A program made the position numbers and the translations under genes. A DNA stretch of 12,257 nucleotides from Syntrophomonadaceae bacterium (GTDB taxonomy: Bacteria; Bacillota_D; Dethiobacteria; DTU022): positions 1-12,257 of the forward strand of contig PWUG01000364.1 in assembly GCA_003562605.1 (NCBI GenBank), written 5' to 3'. Under the pieces are notes generated by a model. It had not been told where the DNA came from. It did no database searches and worked only from the letters and a program-made list of their open reading frames with translations. The first letter of the stretch is position 1. Each line of letters opens with the position of its first letter. Shown here piece by piece: positions 6,255-12,257 of the stretch.

Positions 6255-7409
6255 ATGCCTGATATTTATCTAGACAACAGCGCAACCACCCGGCCTTATC
6301 CCGAGGTTATCGAACTGATGAGCAGGGTTCAGCGCGACATTTACGGCAACCCTTCATCAATGCATGAAAAGGGGCTCGAAGCGGAAAAAATAATCGGAAA
6401 AGCCCGGCAGCAGGTTTCAGCACTATTTGGCGGCCGGGAAAGTCAAATTATTTTTACCTCCGGGGGTACCGAAGCCAATAACCTGGCCATTAAAGGAGCA
6501 GCTTTCCGTAACCGTCGCCGGGGCACCCACCTAATTACCTGCATGACCGAACATCTTTCGGTCTTAAACTGTTACCGCTTTCTGGAGAAGAATGGTTTTA
6601 CCGTCAGCTATCTTCCTGTGACAAAACAGGGAGTAGTCAGTCCCGGTGAATTAGAAAAAACGATCAGGAAAGATACTATTCTGGTAAGTATAATGCATGT
6701 CAACAATGAAATTAGTGCTATCCAGCCCCTCGAGAAGATCGGCCGGGTTATCCGGGGCAAAAATCCTGGGGCGCTTTTTCACGTAGACACGGTTCAGTCT
6801 TTTGCCCGGCTGCCGCTCAGGTTAAAAGAATGGCAGGCCGATATTGCCGTATGCAGCGCACACAAAGTACACGGTCCCAGGGGAGCAGGCTGTATCTGGA
6901 TCAAAGAAGGCACCCTTCTGCAGCCTTTAATGCACGGAGGAGGCCAGGAATCAGGAATGCGCCCGGGCACGGAAAATACTGCAGCAATTGCCGGATTCGG
7001 ATTGGCTGCCGAACTCTCCACTGAAAATATGCGTCAAAAAGCTGACCATACCTGGAACCTGAAGCTTGTCTTTTACAGGGAACTGCAAAAAAGTGGGGTA
7101 GATTATTACCTTAACGGCCCTCCTCACGAAGAAGGCGCACCGCATATTCTTAATCTTTCTTTCCCCGGCCTCAAAGCTGAATTACTGCTGCATTCCCTGG
7201 AAGAACGGGGCGTATACGTTTCTGCAGGCTCTGCCTGCCATTCGCGCCGTCCGGATCCAAGTCATGTACTTAAAGCTATCGGCCTCAGCAGGGAGCGATT
7301 GGAAAGTGCCCTGCGCTTCAGCTTTTCCGCTTTTAATACTGAAAAAGAGATTACGCTGGCGGCTAAAGAAACTGCTGCCGCAGTACGGGAATTAAGAGCG
7401 ATAATCTAA
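6255..7409 (+). CDS. Cysteine desulfurase, NifS/IscS-like (PLP-dependent)
   Basis: Takes sulfur from L-cysteine as an enzyme-bound persulfide for sulfur-transfer partners. The 384-residue product matches the family. Key features are DNSATTRP (7-14), SGGTEANN (69-76), the cofactor-stacking H100 in TEH, D178 and Q181, the PLP lysine K204 in SAHKVHGP, RPGTEN (236-241), and catalytic C328 in SAGSACHS on the group I-type active loop. GGAGGT lies seven bases before the ATG. It sits only 60 bp upstream of thiI. In B. subtilis the nifZ-thiI pair has the same layout, and NifZ is a ThiI-dedicated desulfurase, so this enzyme probably feeds tRNA 4-thiouridine synthesis and perhaps also the Nfu/Fe-S route. 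No promoter is obvious between the terminator and this gene, so expression probably comes from read-through. Confidence 0.95.
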   Translation: MPDIYLDNSATTRPYPEVIELMSRVQRDIYGNPSSMHEKGLEAEKIIGKARQQVSALFGGRESQIIFTSGGTEANNLAIKGAAFRNRRRGTHLITCMTEHLSVLNCYRFLEKNGFTVSYLPVTKQGVVSPGELEKTIRKDTILVSIMHVNNEISAIQPLEKIGRVIRGKNPGALFHVDTVQSFARLPLRLKEWQADIAVCSAHKVHGPRGAGCIWIKEGTLLQPLMHGGGQESGMRPGTENTAAIAGFGLAAELSTENMRQKADHTWNLKLVFYRELQKSGVDYYLNGPPHEEGAPHILNLSFPGLKAELLLHSLEERGVYVSAGSACHSRRPDPSHVLKAIGLSRERLESALRFSFSAFNTEKEITLAAKETAAAVRELRAII

Positions 7410-7469
7410 AAACACAAACCCTGTTTTCTAACTTCCAGCTTGCTTATAATAATGAACAGGAGAATCTCG

Positions 7470-8633
7470 ATGCCGGTAAAAATTCTGGTGCGTTATGGTG
7501 AAATAGCTTTAAAAGGAAAGAATCGCGGCCAGTTTGAACAACAACTACACCGCAATCTGAAAGCAGCCATTCGAGATTGCCCGGCTGAAGTTGTCAGGCT
7601 GTATGGCCGTTTTATGGTTACCGGGCCGGAAGAAAAACTTGAGATAATGCTCGAAAGATTGCGCAAAGTATTTGGTGTCGTATCAATCAGTTCGGTTCGG
7701 GAAACTGAACTCGATTTGGATCAAATTAAAGATCTGGCAGCTAACATAGTAGCCAGCCTTCCTTCCGGCGAAAATACCTTCAAAGTTGAAACCCGCCGAT
7801 CAAATAAAATTTTCCCCTACACATCACCTCAGATAAACCAAATGCTGGGTACACATCTGCAGGAACTATTTCCGGATCTGATCGTAGATTTGAAGCAGCC
7901 GTCATTTATTCTATCTATTGAAATCGGTTACGGTAAGGCCTTTATCTACCTGGACCGGTTAGCCGGCCCCGGCGGCCTTCCGGTTGGGATATCAGGCAGG
8001 TCACTGCTGCTGCTGTCGGGAGGAATTGACAGCCCTGTTGCCGGATGGCTGGCCATGAAGCGGGGGTTGGCAGTTGAAGCTCTGCACTTTCACAGCTTCC
8101 CATTTACCAGCAAACACTCTCAGGAAAAAGCGGTCGATCTTTGCCGCAAGCTGACCGCATATGGGAGCAAAATACCGCTGCACTTTATCAGCGTTACTGC
8201 TATTCAAAAAGAGCTTCGTGCACAATGCCCCGAAGAGTTGGGTATTATCCTGCTGCGCCGGATGATGTTTCGACTGGCAGACCTGTTAAGTAAACAGCGC
8301 AAACTCAAGGCCCTTGTAACAGGAGAGAGCCTGGGCCAGGTGGCAAGTCAGACCCTGGAGAGTTTAACTGTGATTACGGCTTCAACCAATATGCTGGTTT
8401 TAAGACCACTTATAGGTTTGGATAAAAGAGAGATAATAGACCTGGCTATCGCTATAGATACATACGATACATCCATCCTCCCTTATGAAGATTGCTGCAC
8501 AGTGTTCCTGCCCAAAAACCCGGTGACAAAACCTAAACTGGAAACAGTAGAAAGGTTTGAAGCCAGGCTAGACATTGGAAGCATGATGGAGGAAGCAATC
8601 AATTCCCTTGAAACAACAATAGTAAAAAGGTAA
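7470..8633 (+). CDS. thiI: ThiI, tRNA 4-thiouridine synthetase
   Basis: Adenylates and thiolates uridine 8 of tRNA using persulfide sulfur from a cysteine desulfurase. The 387-residue product has an N-terminal ferredoxin-like region (MPVKILVRYGEIALKGKNR), a THUMP domain (about 60-165, FKVETRRSNKIFPYTS), the PP-loop SGGIDSP (183-189), TGESLGQVASQT (284-295) and PYEDCCTVFLPKNP, whose C342/C343 pair covers the conserved catalytic cysteine. There is no C-terminal rhodanese domain, as is usual outside the Enterobacteria, so sulfur delivery should depend directly on the neighbouring desulfurase. The ATG at 7470 was chosen because AGGAGA lies six bases upstream and MPVKILVRYGE is the family start; the frame stays open for ten codons further back. 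Confidence 0.95.
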   Translation: MPVKILVRYGEIALKGKNRGQFEQQLHRNLKAAIRDCPAEVVRLYGRFMVTGPEEKLEIMLERLRKVFGVVSISSVRETELDLDQIKDLAANIVASLPSGENTFKVETRRSNKIFPYTSPQINQMLGTHLQELFPDLIVDLKQPSFILSIEIGYGKAFIYLDRLAGPGGLPVGISGRSLLLLSGGIDSPVAGWLAMKRGLAVEALHFHSFPFTSKHSQEKAVDLCRKLTAYGSKIPLHFISVTAIQKELRAQCPEELGIILLRRMMFRLADLLSKQRKLKALVTGESLGQVASQTLESLTVITASTNMLVLRPLIGLDKREIIDLAIAIDTYDTSILPYEDCCTVFLPKNPVTKPKLETVERFEARLDIGSMMEEAINSLETTIVKR

Positions 8634-8683
8634 GCTAAAAACAGAAATAAAAAGTATCCTCGCAGTTAAAATAACCGGCCAAT

Positions 8684-9700
8684 CTACTTGTGTCGAAGAC
8701 GCGAATCAAAGTCATCTTGTTGGGCCGTCTCGAGTAAAACTTCGGGACCCGGGAAGCGGGCTTTGCCGTTGGTAACCCTTGAAAAATAAAGGGCATCAGT
8801 GGGGCACCAGTTAAGGCAGCGCAGGCAGTACATGCAGTGATAGTATCGAATAGGGTACCCTTCATCGTCCAACTCAATGAGCCCCTGGGGGCACTGCATT
8901 ATACAGGTCATACATTTTATACAATCAGACTTATGTATACCAAAGCCGAAAAGAAAATGATTCAAGAGAAGATCGATACCGTAGGAATAAACCAGGCGGT
9001 AGGGTATACCGAAAAATTTTCCCAGCAGACTATCCTTTTTATACCAGTAAGGAATACCATCATAAAGAGAATGGATATACTCAAGAAAAATATTGATGCT
9101 TTTCCTGGCCTGTATACTTTTCTTAATTAGCAGGCGGCCTGCTTTGACATGGTCAAATCTACTTCTCATGACTGCGCTTGCGGAGTAGATAAATGACTGA
9201 TCAAGGTGCCCGACATAATTTAAGCCTTTCATGGTTAAAAGGCCCCTCATAAAAAGTTCATAATCTCCCTGGGCTCCGTCATGAGTTGCAAATGAAAAAA
9301 CGCGTACAGGTTTGTTAAATGCAGGCAGATCTAGTAAAAAACGGATCATGACCGGGGCAGGACGGAAACCATAGACCGGCGATCCGAACCCAATTAAATC
9401 ATAATTGCTCCATTCACGGGCCAGCTGACTGAACAATGGGTTCTCACCAATAGTGTACAGAGCCGTTTTTAAATCAATGTAGGGCCAGGGATAATTACTA
9501 AGAGGACGCTTTTCTTCAGCTCTTATAGTATAATTAAGGGCAACCGGCTTCTTTTGCCATAAGGTAGGCAGATCCGTTAAATCTTCAAGGTTCAGGCAAT
9601 CGCAGGAATAGCCGCGATTCTCCATCTCCTCCTGGATTAACGAAGCATAGTAACGTGTTATCCCGGTACCTGAAAAAAAGACCAACAGAATATTAAGCAT
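8684..9700 (-). CDS. EFR1-family flavodoxin-ferredoxin fusion
   Basis: Likely cytoplasmic electron carrier in which an N-terminal flavodoxin-like domain is joined to two [4Fe-4S] clusters; partners are unknown. The product is 338 residues from the ATG at 9700. The FMN phosphate loop SGTGITRYYA lies near residues 10-19 and a second flavin loop, GFGSPVYGFRPAP, near 104-116. The C-terminal ferredoxin part has CIKCMTCIMQCP and CMYCLRCLNWCP, two complete CxxCxxCxxxCP motifs. AAGGTG lies six bases before the ATG; an in-frame GTG at 9709 is possible. It diverges from the ModE-type regulator gene and converges with thiI. EFR1 proteins are widespread in strict anaerobes and often serve as generic redox modules. 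Confidence 0.88.
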   Translation of the reverse strand: MLNILLVFFSGTGITRYYASLIQEEMENRGYSCDCLNLEDLTDLPTLWQKKPVALNYTIRAEEKRPLSNYPWPYIDLKTALYTIGENPLFSQLAREWSNYDLIGFGSPVYGFRPAPVMIRFLLDLPAFNKPVRVFSFATHDGAQGDYELFMRGLLTMKGLNYVGHLDQSFIYSASAVMRSRFDHVKAGRLLIKKSIQARKSINIFLEYIHSLYDGIPYWYKKDSLLGKFFGIPYRLVYSYGIDLLLNHFLFGFGIHKSDCIKCMTCIMQCPQGLIELDDEGYPIRYYHCMYCLRCLNWCPTDALYFSRVTNGKARFPGPEVLLETAQQDDFDSRLRHK

Positions 9701-9726
9701 CTTATTCACCTTTACCCTTATGGTTT

Positions 9727-9755
9727 ATTATAGATCAACAGGTGCCGTTAAACAA
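9727..9755 (-). promoter_or_regulatory. Predicted promoter of the EFR1-family gene
   Basis: The minus strand reads TTGTTT (9750-9755), a 17-bp spacer and a perfect TATAAT (9727-9732). Transcription would start near 9720, giving a short leader of about 20 nt that still holds the AAGGTG ribosome site. Confidence 0.6.
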
Positions 9756-9780
9756 AGACTTAATAATCACTTAAAAACTT

Positions 9781-9805
9781 GGCTGGCTTTAATTATTAAC
9801 CAGCC
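9781..9805. promoter_or_regulatory. Bulged palindrome in the divergent EFR1/regulator region
   Basis: Outer arms GGCTGG (9781-9786) and CCAGCC (9800-9805) enclose inner arms TTAAT (9789-9793) and ATTAA (9795-9799), with one unpaired T at the centre and a two-base bulge. The 3' half overlaps the predicted -35 of the regulator promoter. It could be the operator of the adjacent winged-helix protein. TTTTA follows, so a weak terminator or attenuator is the other reading. Confidence 0.5.
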
Positions 9806-9825
9806 TTTTACAAGACAAGTAAAAT
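9796..9825 (+). promoter_or_regulatory. Candidate promoter of the ModE-type regulator gene
   Basis: TTAACC (9796-9801), an 18-bp spacer and TAAAAT (9820-9825) give a 4/6 and a 5/6 match to consensus. Its -35 lies inside the palindrome at 9781-9805, consistent with autoregulation. Confidence 0.4.
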
Positions 9826-9851
9826 TATTTACCAGGCCAGGTGATGTTAAT

Positions 9852-10208
9852 ATGTCTCTTCAACTGAAATCAAAAATATGGTTTGAAAAAGAAAACAGAA
9901 AAGTTTTTGGCGATGGTCCATGGGATATTTTAAAACGGATTGAACGAACCGGTTCCATGAGACAAGCTGCTGCCGAGATTAACATGTCTTACAGCCAGGC
10001 CTGGCGACTGATCAAAATGATCGAACAAAATTTAGGTTTTCCGATTCTTAGGAAAAAAACCGGAGGCGCCGGAGGTGGTCACTCCACACTTACCGAAGAA
10101 GCCTCGGCACTAATTGCAGCCTATGATGCTTTCCGCCATGAAGCCAATCGGTCTTTAGAAAGACTTTTTCAAAAACACCTTTCTCCGGTAACTGACCAAT
10201 ATAACTAA
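9852..10208 (+). CDS. ModE-type winged helix-turn-helix regulator without sensor domain
   Basis: DNA-binding protein of the ModE N-terminal/LysR-like HTH family. The 118-residue product is essentially only that domain: GDGPWDILKRIERTGSMRQAA (about 20-40), the recognition helix INMSYSQAWRLIKMIEQNLG (43-62) and the wing KKTGGAGGGHSTLTEEA (68-84), closely matching the ModE wing. The molybdate-binding C-terminal domains of full-length ModE (about 260 residues) are absent, so the ligand, if any, is unknown. The start is the ATG at 9852, with AGGTG eight bases before; the frame is open to 9720, but that extension is low-complexity and covers the divergent promoter region. It diverges from the EFR1 gene, its most likely target. 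No terminator is clear after it. Confidence 0.85.
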   Translation: MSLQLKSKIWFEKENRKVFGDGPWDILKRIERTGSMRQAAAEINMSYSQAWRLIKMIEQNLGFPILRKKTGGAGGGHSTLTEEASALIAAYDAFRHEANRSLERLFQKHLSPVTDQYN

Positions 10209-10288
10209 ACAGATTAATTCTAAAAAAACTGAACACCGGCGAAAAATTTTTTCAGGAAATAAAAAATCCAAATTCTTTATAAAAAATT

Positions 10289-10317
10289 TTGTTGCTTTTT
10301 AGAAAAATTCGTATTAT
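10289..10317 (+). promoter_or_regulatory. Candidate promoter of the small membrane protein pair
   Basis: TTGTTG (10289-10294), a 17-bp spacer and TATTAT (10312-10317) lie in an AT-rich stretch 50 bp before the first gene. The -35 matches only at TTG. A TATAAT-like run near 10342-10347 is too close to the ribosome site to serve as the -10. Confidence 0.45.
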
Positions 10318-10366
10318 AGATTGAAGTAAGATTATAGGTTATATAATAAAAGGTGGCGTATCTAAT

Positions 10367-10726
10367 ATGGCAAAGATCTGGAGCATCAAGAACCTCTATT
10401 TTTACCTGGTTTGCCTGGTTACCCTTTTTCTTTTCGTTGGAGGAGCCATTTCAGCTATTAACCACTCGATGCAGCTCATATTACCGGATACACCCAATGT
10501 GCCTTTAACTAGTGTTTATTATCCTGATTATAGAGGAGAACCTCCTCAGCCTGTTTTTGATCCCCCGCCATTAGCTGATCTGGAATCAAAAAGAGCAGAA
10601 CAAGAACAATTTGAAACTTATTACCGGGGCTATACAAGACGCAGCCTGCTTAATTCCATCGCCTTGATGATAATCGCAGCACCGTTCTACCTGTATCACT
10701 GGAATAAAGTTAAACCATTACTCTGA
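10367..10726 (+). CDS. Small two-helix membrane protein, paralogue A
   Basis: Function not recognised. The 119-residue product has a short N-terminal tail, transmembrane helix 1 (about 12-32, LYFYLVCLVTLFLFVGGAIS), a roughly 60-residue loop rich in Pro, Tyr and acidic residues (41-88), then YTRR and helix 2 (93-112) ending in APFYLYHWNKVKPLL. The positive-inside rule puts the YHWNKVK tail in the cytoplasm. AGGTGG lies ten bases before the ATG. It is followed 16 bp later by a clear paralogue of the same length. The order (YLV...TL near the start, FxLY after the second helix) is loosely like DUF5671 proteins, but this is only a resemblance from memory. Confidence 0.8.
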   Translation: MAKIWSIKNLYFYLVCLVTLFLFVGGAISAINHSMQLILPDTPNVPLTSVYYPDYRGEPPQPVFDPPPLADLESKRAEQEQFETYYRGYTRRSLLNSIALMIIAAPFYLYHWNKVKPLL

Positions 10727-10742
10727 AAGCGAGGAGTTCGAG

Positions 10743-11105
10743 ATGCAGATCAAGTGGGACATTGAGCACGTATACCTCTACCTGATTAGCTTCATTGCTT
10801 TGATACTGATTATTATAGGAGCTGTAAATATCACTCAAACGGCCATTGCATATTTTACTCCTGTATATGAAGAATACAACCCGCTCGTACCGCGAGGGAT
10901 TTCTCCGGATCTGGCTCTGTGGGAGGAGGAATTCGGCCCGGAATTTTTGGAAAGAGAACGCATCCGTTACGATACGATCAGCAGAGAAAACTATACCCGT
11001 CGCCTGATCCGCGATCTGATAAACGGCATATCATTTGTAGTTATTGCCCTGCCGGTCTACCTTTACCACTGGCGTAAAATCCCTAAATTAGAAAATAATG
11101 AATAA
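10743..11105 (+). CDS. Small two-helix membrane protein, paralogue B
   Basis: Function not recognised. The 120-residue product shares its plan with the preceding gene: helix 1 at about 10-29 (VYLYLISFIALILIIIGAVN), an acidic loop (40-85, with EEEFGPEFLERERIRYD), then NYTRR and helix 2 (91-110) ending LPVYLYHWRKIPKLE. The shared YTRR and YLYHWxK motifs and equal length indicate tandem duplication followed by strong divergence in the loop. GAGGAG lies six bases before the ATG, and the gene is 16 bp after paralogue A, so the two are co-transcribed and may form a heteromer. A terminator follows. Confidence 0.8.
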   Translation: MQIKWDIEHVYLYLISFIALILIIIGAVNITQTAIAYFTPVYEEYNPLVPRGISPDLALWEEEFGPEFLERERIRYDTISRENYTRRLIRDLINGISFVVIALPVYLYHWRKIPKLENNE

Positions 11106-11133
11106 ATAAGCTGCTCTTAGCTTAAAACCAGGG

Positions 11134-11164
11134 AAACCCCTCTCAGGGAATGAAAGGGGTTTTC
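11134..11164 (+). terminator. Intrinsic terminator after the membrane protein pair
   Basis: AAACCCCT (11134-11141) pairs with AGGGGTTT (11155-11162) around a 13-nt loop and is followed by TTC. It lies between convergent genes and may work in both directions, though the T run on the minus strand is broken. A smaller hairpin, TAAGCT/AGCTTA, lies at 11107-11124. Confidence 0.7.
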
Positions 11165-11191
11165 TCACATATAAACAACCCTTCTTGCTTT

Positions 11192-11785
11192 TTAAGGCTC
11201 AACAGTAAAGTCAATAGAGCCCCTGTCGGTATGCTGCCGGGAAGCATCACTTGATGTGCTGTGGCGGGCAACAATTAAGGTAAAGGTTCCCCCCGGAGCC
11301 AATTCTCCAATATTGTATCCTTCTCCATCCTGAAATAACAAGGGGTAGGAGAATTCCATAATTACTGTTCCGTCTTCATAAGAAAAGAAAAAATCATCAA
11401 CTGCTGTCGTATTTGCCTCTGAATGGTTCCGTCCACGACCAACATCATCCCGGAATGCTGGTGTTCCTTCATCAATGTAGCCAATGACCATATTGGAACC
11501 GTCCATGCCCCCGCCACGAGTATTCAACCCCACGGCAACCCACCCGTCTGCTTCCATCTGGATGTGAATATAGAAATTATTACCTTCATGAGCCATATGA
11601 ATATCGGATCCCAACACCTGCGCCGGTGCCGTCGGATATTCCGCACTGGATCCATCAACAGACAAAGGCCCATCCACCCGTCCCATTACAGGCAGTTCTT
11701 CATCATTTACCTCATCGGGAGCAGTTTCACAGCCTACAATCAGGGTTAAACCCGCAACCAGCATTAAAATCAGTAAAAACCGCAC
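11192..11785 (-). CDS. DOMON-domain lipoprotein (probable heme- or sugar-binding)
   Basis: Exported lipoprotein anchored to the outer face of the membrane. The 197-residue product starts with a signal peptide (1-18) and a lipobox IVGC with C19 as lipidation site. The mature part is a short acidic linker and a DOMON beta-sandwich (about 33-196), with GWVAVGLN (81-88), GGGMDGSNMVIGYID (91-105), MEFSYPL (143-149) and HTDRGSIDF (185-193). DOMON domains bind heme or sugars; M94 or M99 with H175 or H185 are possible heme ligands, as in the Met/His pair of cellobiose dehydrogenase, but this is inferred. The start is the GTG at 11785, with AGGAGGTG seven bases before. It lies 43 bp after a tiny His-pair membrane protein, which could be its redox partner. 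Confidence 0.85.
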   Translation of the reverse strand: MRFLLILMLVAGLTLIVGCETAPDEVNDEELPVMGRVDGPLSVDGSSAEYPTAPAQVLGSDIHMAHEGNNFYIHIQMEADGWVAVGLNTRGGGMDGSNMVIGYIDEGTPAFRDDVGRGRNHSEANTTAVDDFFFSYEDGTVIMEFSYPLLFQDGEGYNIGELAPGGTFTLIVARHSTSSDASRQHTDRGSIDFTVEP

Positions 11786-11828
11786 AGACTGCCACCTCCT
11801 TTAAGATTAACATAAACCTGAAAGCAAC

Positions 11829-12020
11829 TCAGAAGTAAACCCTTAATGCCAGAACTATGTGAACAAGTGCGAATGCAGACCCGGTTAAAGCCAGGGCACG
11901 GTGTACTTTAATTCGCAACCTCGGTTTAACCAGGCCTTTAATGGTTACAACCAGGATTGCGGCCAGAAATAAAAACGCCGCAATAATGCCGAACCACCCA
12001 AAAAAAGGAATAGGGATCAA
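11829..12020 (-). CDS. Tiny two-helix membrane protein with cytochrome b-like His pair
   Basis: The 63-residue product has helix 1 at about 7-28, a basic turn (KGLVKPRLRIKVHR) and helix 2 at about 40-62. H40 and H54 lie in helix 2 with 13 residues between them, the spacing used by transmembrane cytochromes b to hold two stacked b hemes. No heme-binding family was recognised outright, and the protein is too short for a full cytochrome b561. A dimer would supply four helices and two His pairs; this is inference. The start is a TTG at 12020, supported by GGAGGTG eight bases upstream and by the lack of any ATG nearby. It is the first gene of a two-gene unit with the DOMON lipoprotein. Confidence 0.75.
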   Translation of the reverse strand: MIPIPFFGWFGIIAAFLFLAAILVVTIKGLVKPRLRIKVHRALALTGSAFALVHIVLALRVYF

Positions 12021-12060
12021 TATGTTTGCACCTCCCCAATATTTTTATTCATTATTTTAT

Positions 12061-12088
12061 ATTATAACATCAATTCTGAACATGAAAA
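12061..12088 (-). promoter_or_regulatory. Predicted promoter of the His-pair/DOMON unit
   Basis: The minus strand has TTTTCA (12083-12088), a 16-bp spacer and TATAAT (12061-12066), the last as an extended -10, TGTTATAAT. The -10 is perfect and the -35 is 4/6. Confidence 0.65.
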
Positions 12089-12118
12089 ACATATTGCCAT
12101 TTCTCCCCACAATACAAT

Positions 12119-12146
12119 AGGCCTCCCTCTTTCATAAGGGAGGCCT
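12119..12146 (-). terminator. Hairpin downstream of the 5S rRNA
   Basis: A perfect 10-bp stem, AGGCCTCCCT (12119-12128) with AGGGAGGCCT (12137-12146), encloses an 8-nt loop. It lies 14 bp past the 5S 3' end on the minus strand. The following sequence, ATTGTATTGT, is only moderately T-rich, so the call rests on the stem and the position. Confidence 0.75.
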
Positions 12147-12160
12147 CAGATAATAGTTTT

Positions 12161-12257
12161 CTGGCGGGGACCTACTCTCCCGGGGGCTTACGCCCCGAGT
12201 ACCATCGGCGCTGGAGGACTTAACTTCCGTGTTCGGTATGGGAACGGGTGTTGCCCC
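12161..12257 (-). rRNA. rrf: 5S ribosomal RNA, 3' part (5' end outside window)
   Basis: The complement contains the conserved 5S core, CCCGTTCCCATACCGAACAC, then GGAAGTTAAG, CTCCAGCGCCGATGGTACT and the 3' end GGGAGAGTAGGTCCCCGCCAG. About 97 of the usual 117 nt are inside the window. The exact 3' end is set at 12161 by analogy and may be off by a few bases. It marks the end of an rRNA operon transcribed leftward, towards the DOMON unit. Confidence 0.95.

Noticed and set aside
7440..7469. TATAAT at 7445-7450 as a separate thiI promoter and ten-codon extension of ThiI
   Set aside because: There is no -35, the start site would fall on the ribosome site, and AGGAGA points to the ATG at 7470.
9720..9851. 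44-codon N-terminal extension of the ModE-type regulator
   Set aside because: It covers the divergent promoter region and the palindrome, has no family similarity, and AGGTG precedes the internal ATG at 9852.
10202..10260. Terminator after the ModE-type regulator
   Set aside because: The only pairing is CTGAA with TTCAG across a long AT-rich loop, too weak to call.

Overview
The window looks like a chromosomal segment from an anaerobic, low- to mid-GC Firmicute of the clostridial/Peptococcia/Syntrophomonadia sort. The main evidence is a complete ctsR-mcsA-mcsB-clpC stress operon, which is typical of Gram-positive Firmicutes, with its own CtsR operator. Supporting it are strong AGGAGG-type ribosome binding sites, a nifS-thiI pair arranged as in Bacillus, and an EFR1-type flavodoxin/ferredoxin of the kind common in strict anaerobes. 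Species cannot be read from the sequence alone.

Layout, left to right. (1) 1-3930, minus strand: the ctsR operon read right to left (promoter, CtsR box, ctsR, mcsA, mcsB, clpC). clpC runs off the left edge. A 138-bp element with long inverted-repeat ends fills nearly all of the gap between mcsB and clpC. (2) 4029-5821, minus strand: trxB and a MgtC/SapB-family membrane protein, packed stop-to-start behind a near-consensus promoter. (3) 5904-8633, plus strand: a short NifU/Nfu-type Fe-S scaffold, a perfect intrinsic terminator, then a NifS-like cysteine desulfurase and ThiI. (4) 8684-10208: an EFR1-family flavodoxin-ferredoxin on the minus strand, diverging from a small ModE-type winged-helix regulator on the plus strand. 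A bulged palindrome sits between them. (5) 10367-11164, plus strand: two adjacent, related two-helix membrane proteins of unknown function, followed by a terminator. (6) 11192-12088, minus strand: a tiny two-helix membrane protein with a cytochrome b-like His pair, followed by a DOMON-domain lipoprotein. (7) 12119-12257, minus strand: the 3' part of a 5S rRNA and its hairpin, marking the end of an rRNA operon.

How the genes fit together. CtsR represses the operon, and McsA and McsB (protein arginine kinase) inactivate and mark substrates that ClpC unfolds for ClpP. NifS supplies persulfide sulfur to ThiI for 4-thiouridine in tRNA, and the Nfu protein is a neighbouring Fe-S carrier. TrxB is the thiol-redox gene. 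The small His-pair membrane protein and the DOMON lipoprotein together look like a split, miniature version of a cytochrome b561/DOMON electron-transfer module. That pair, the inverted-repeat element inside the stress operon and the paralogous membrane pair are the least explained parts of the window. No CRISPR array, tRNA, transposase gene or prophage was seen. No gene-free stretch exceeds 300 bases.
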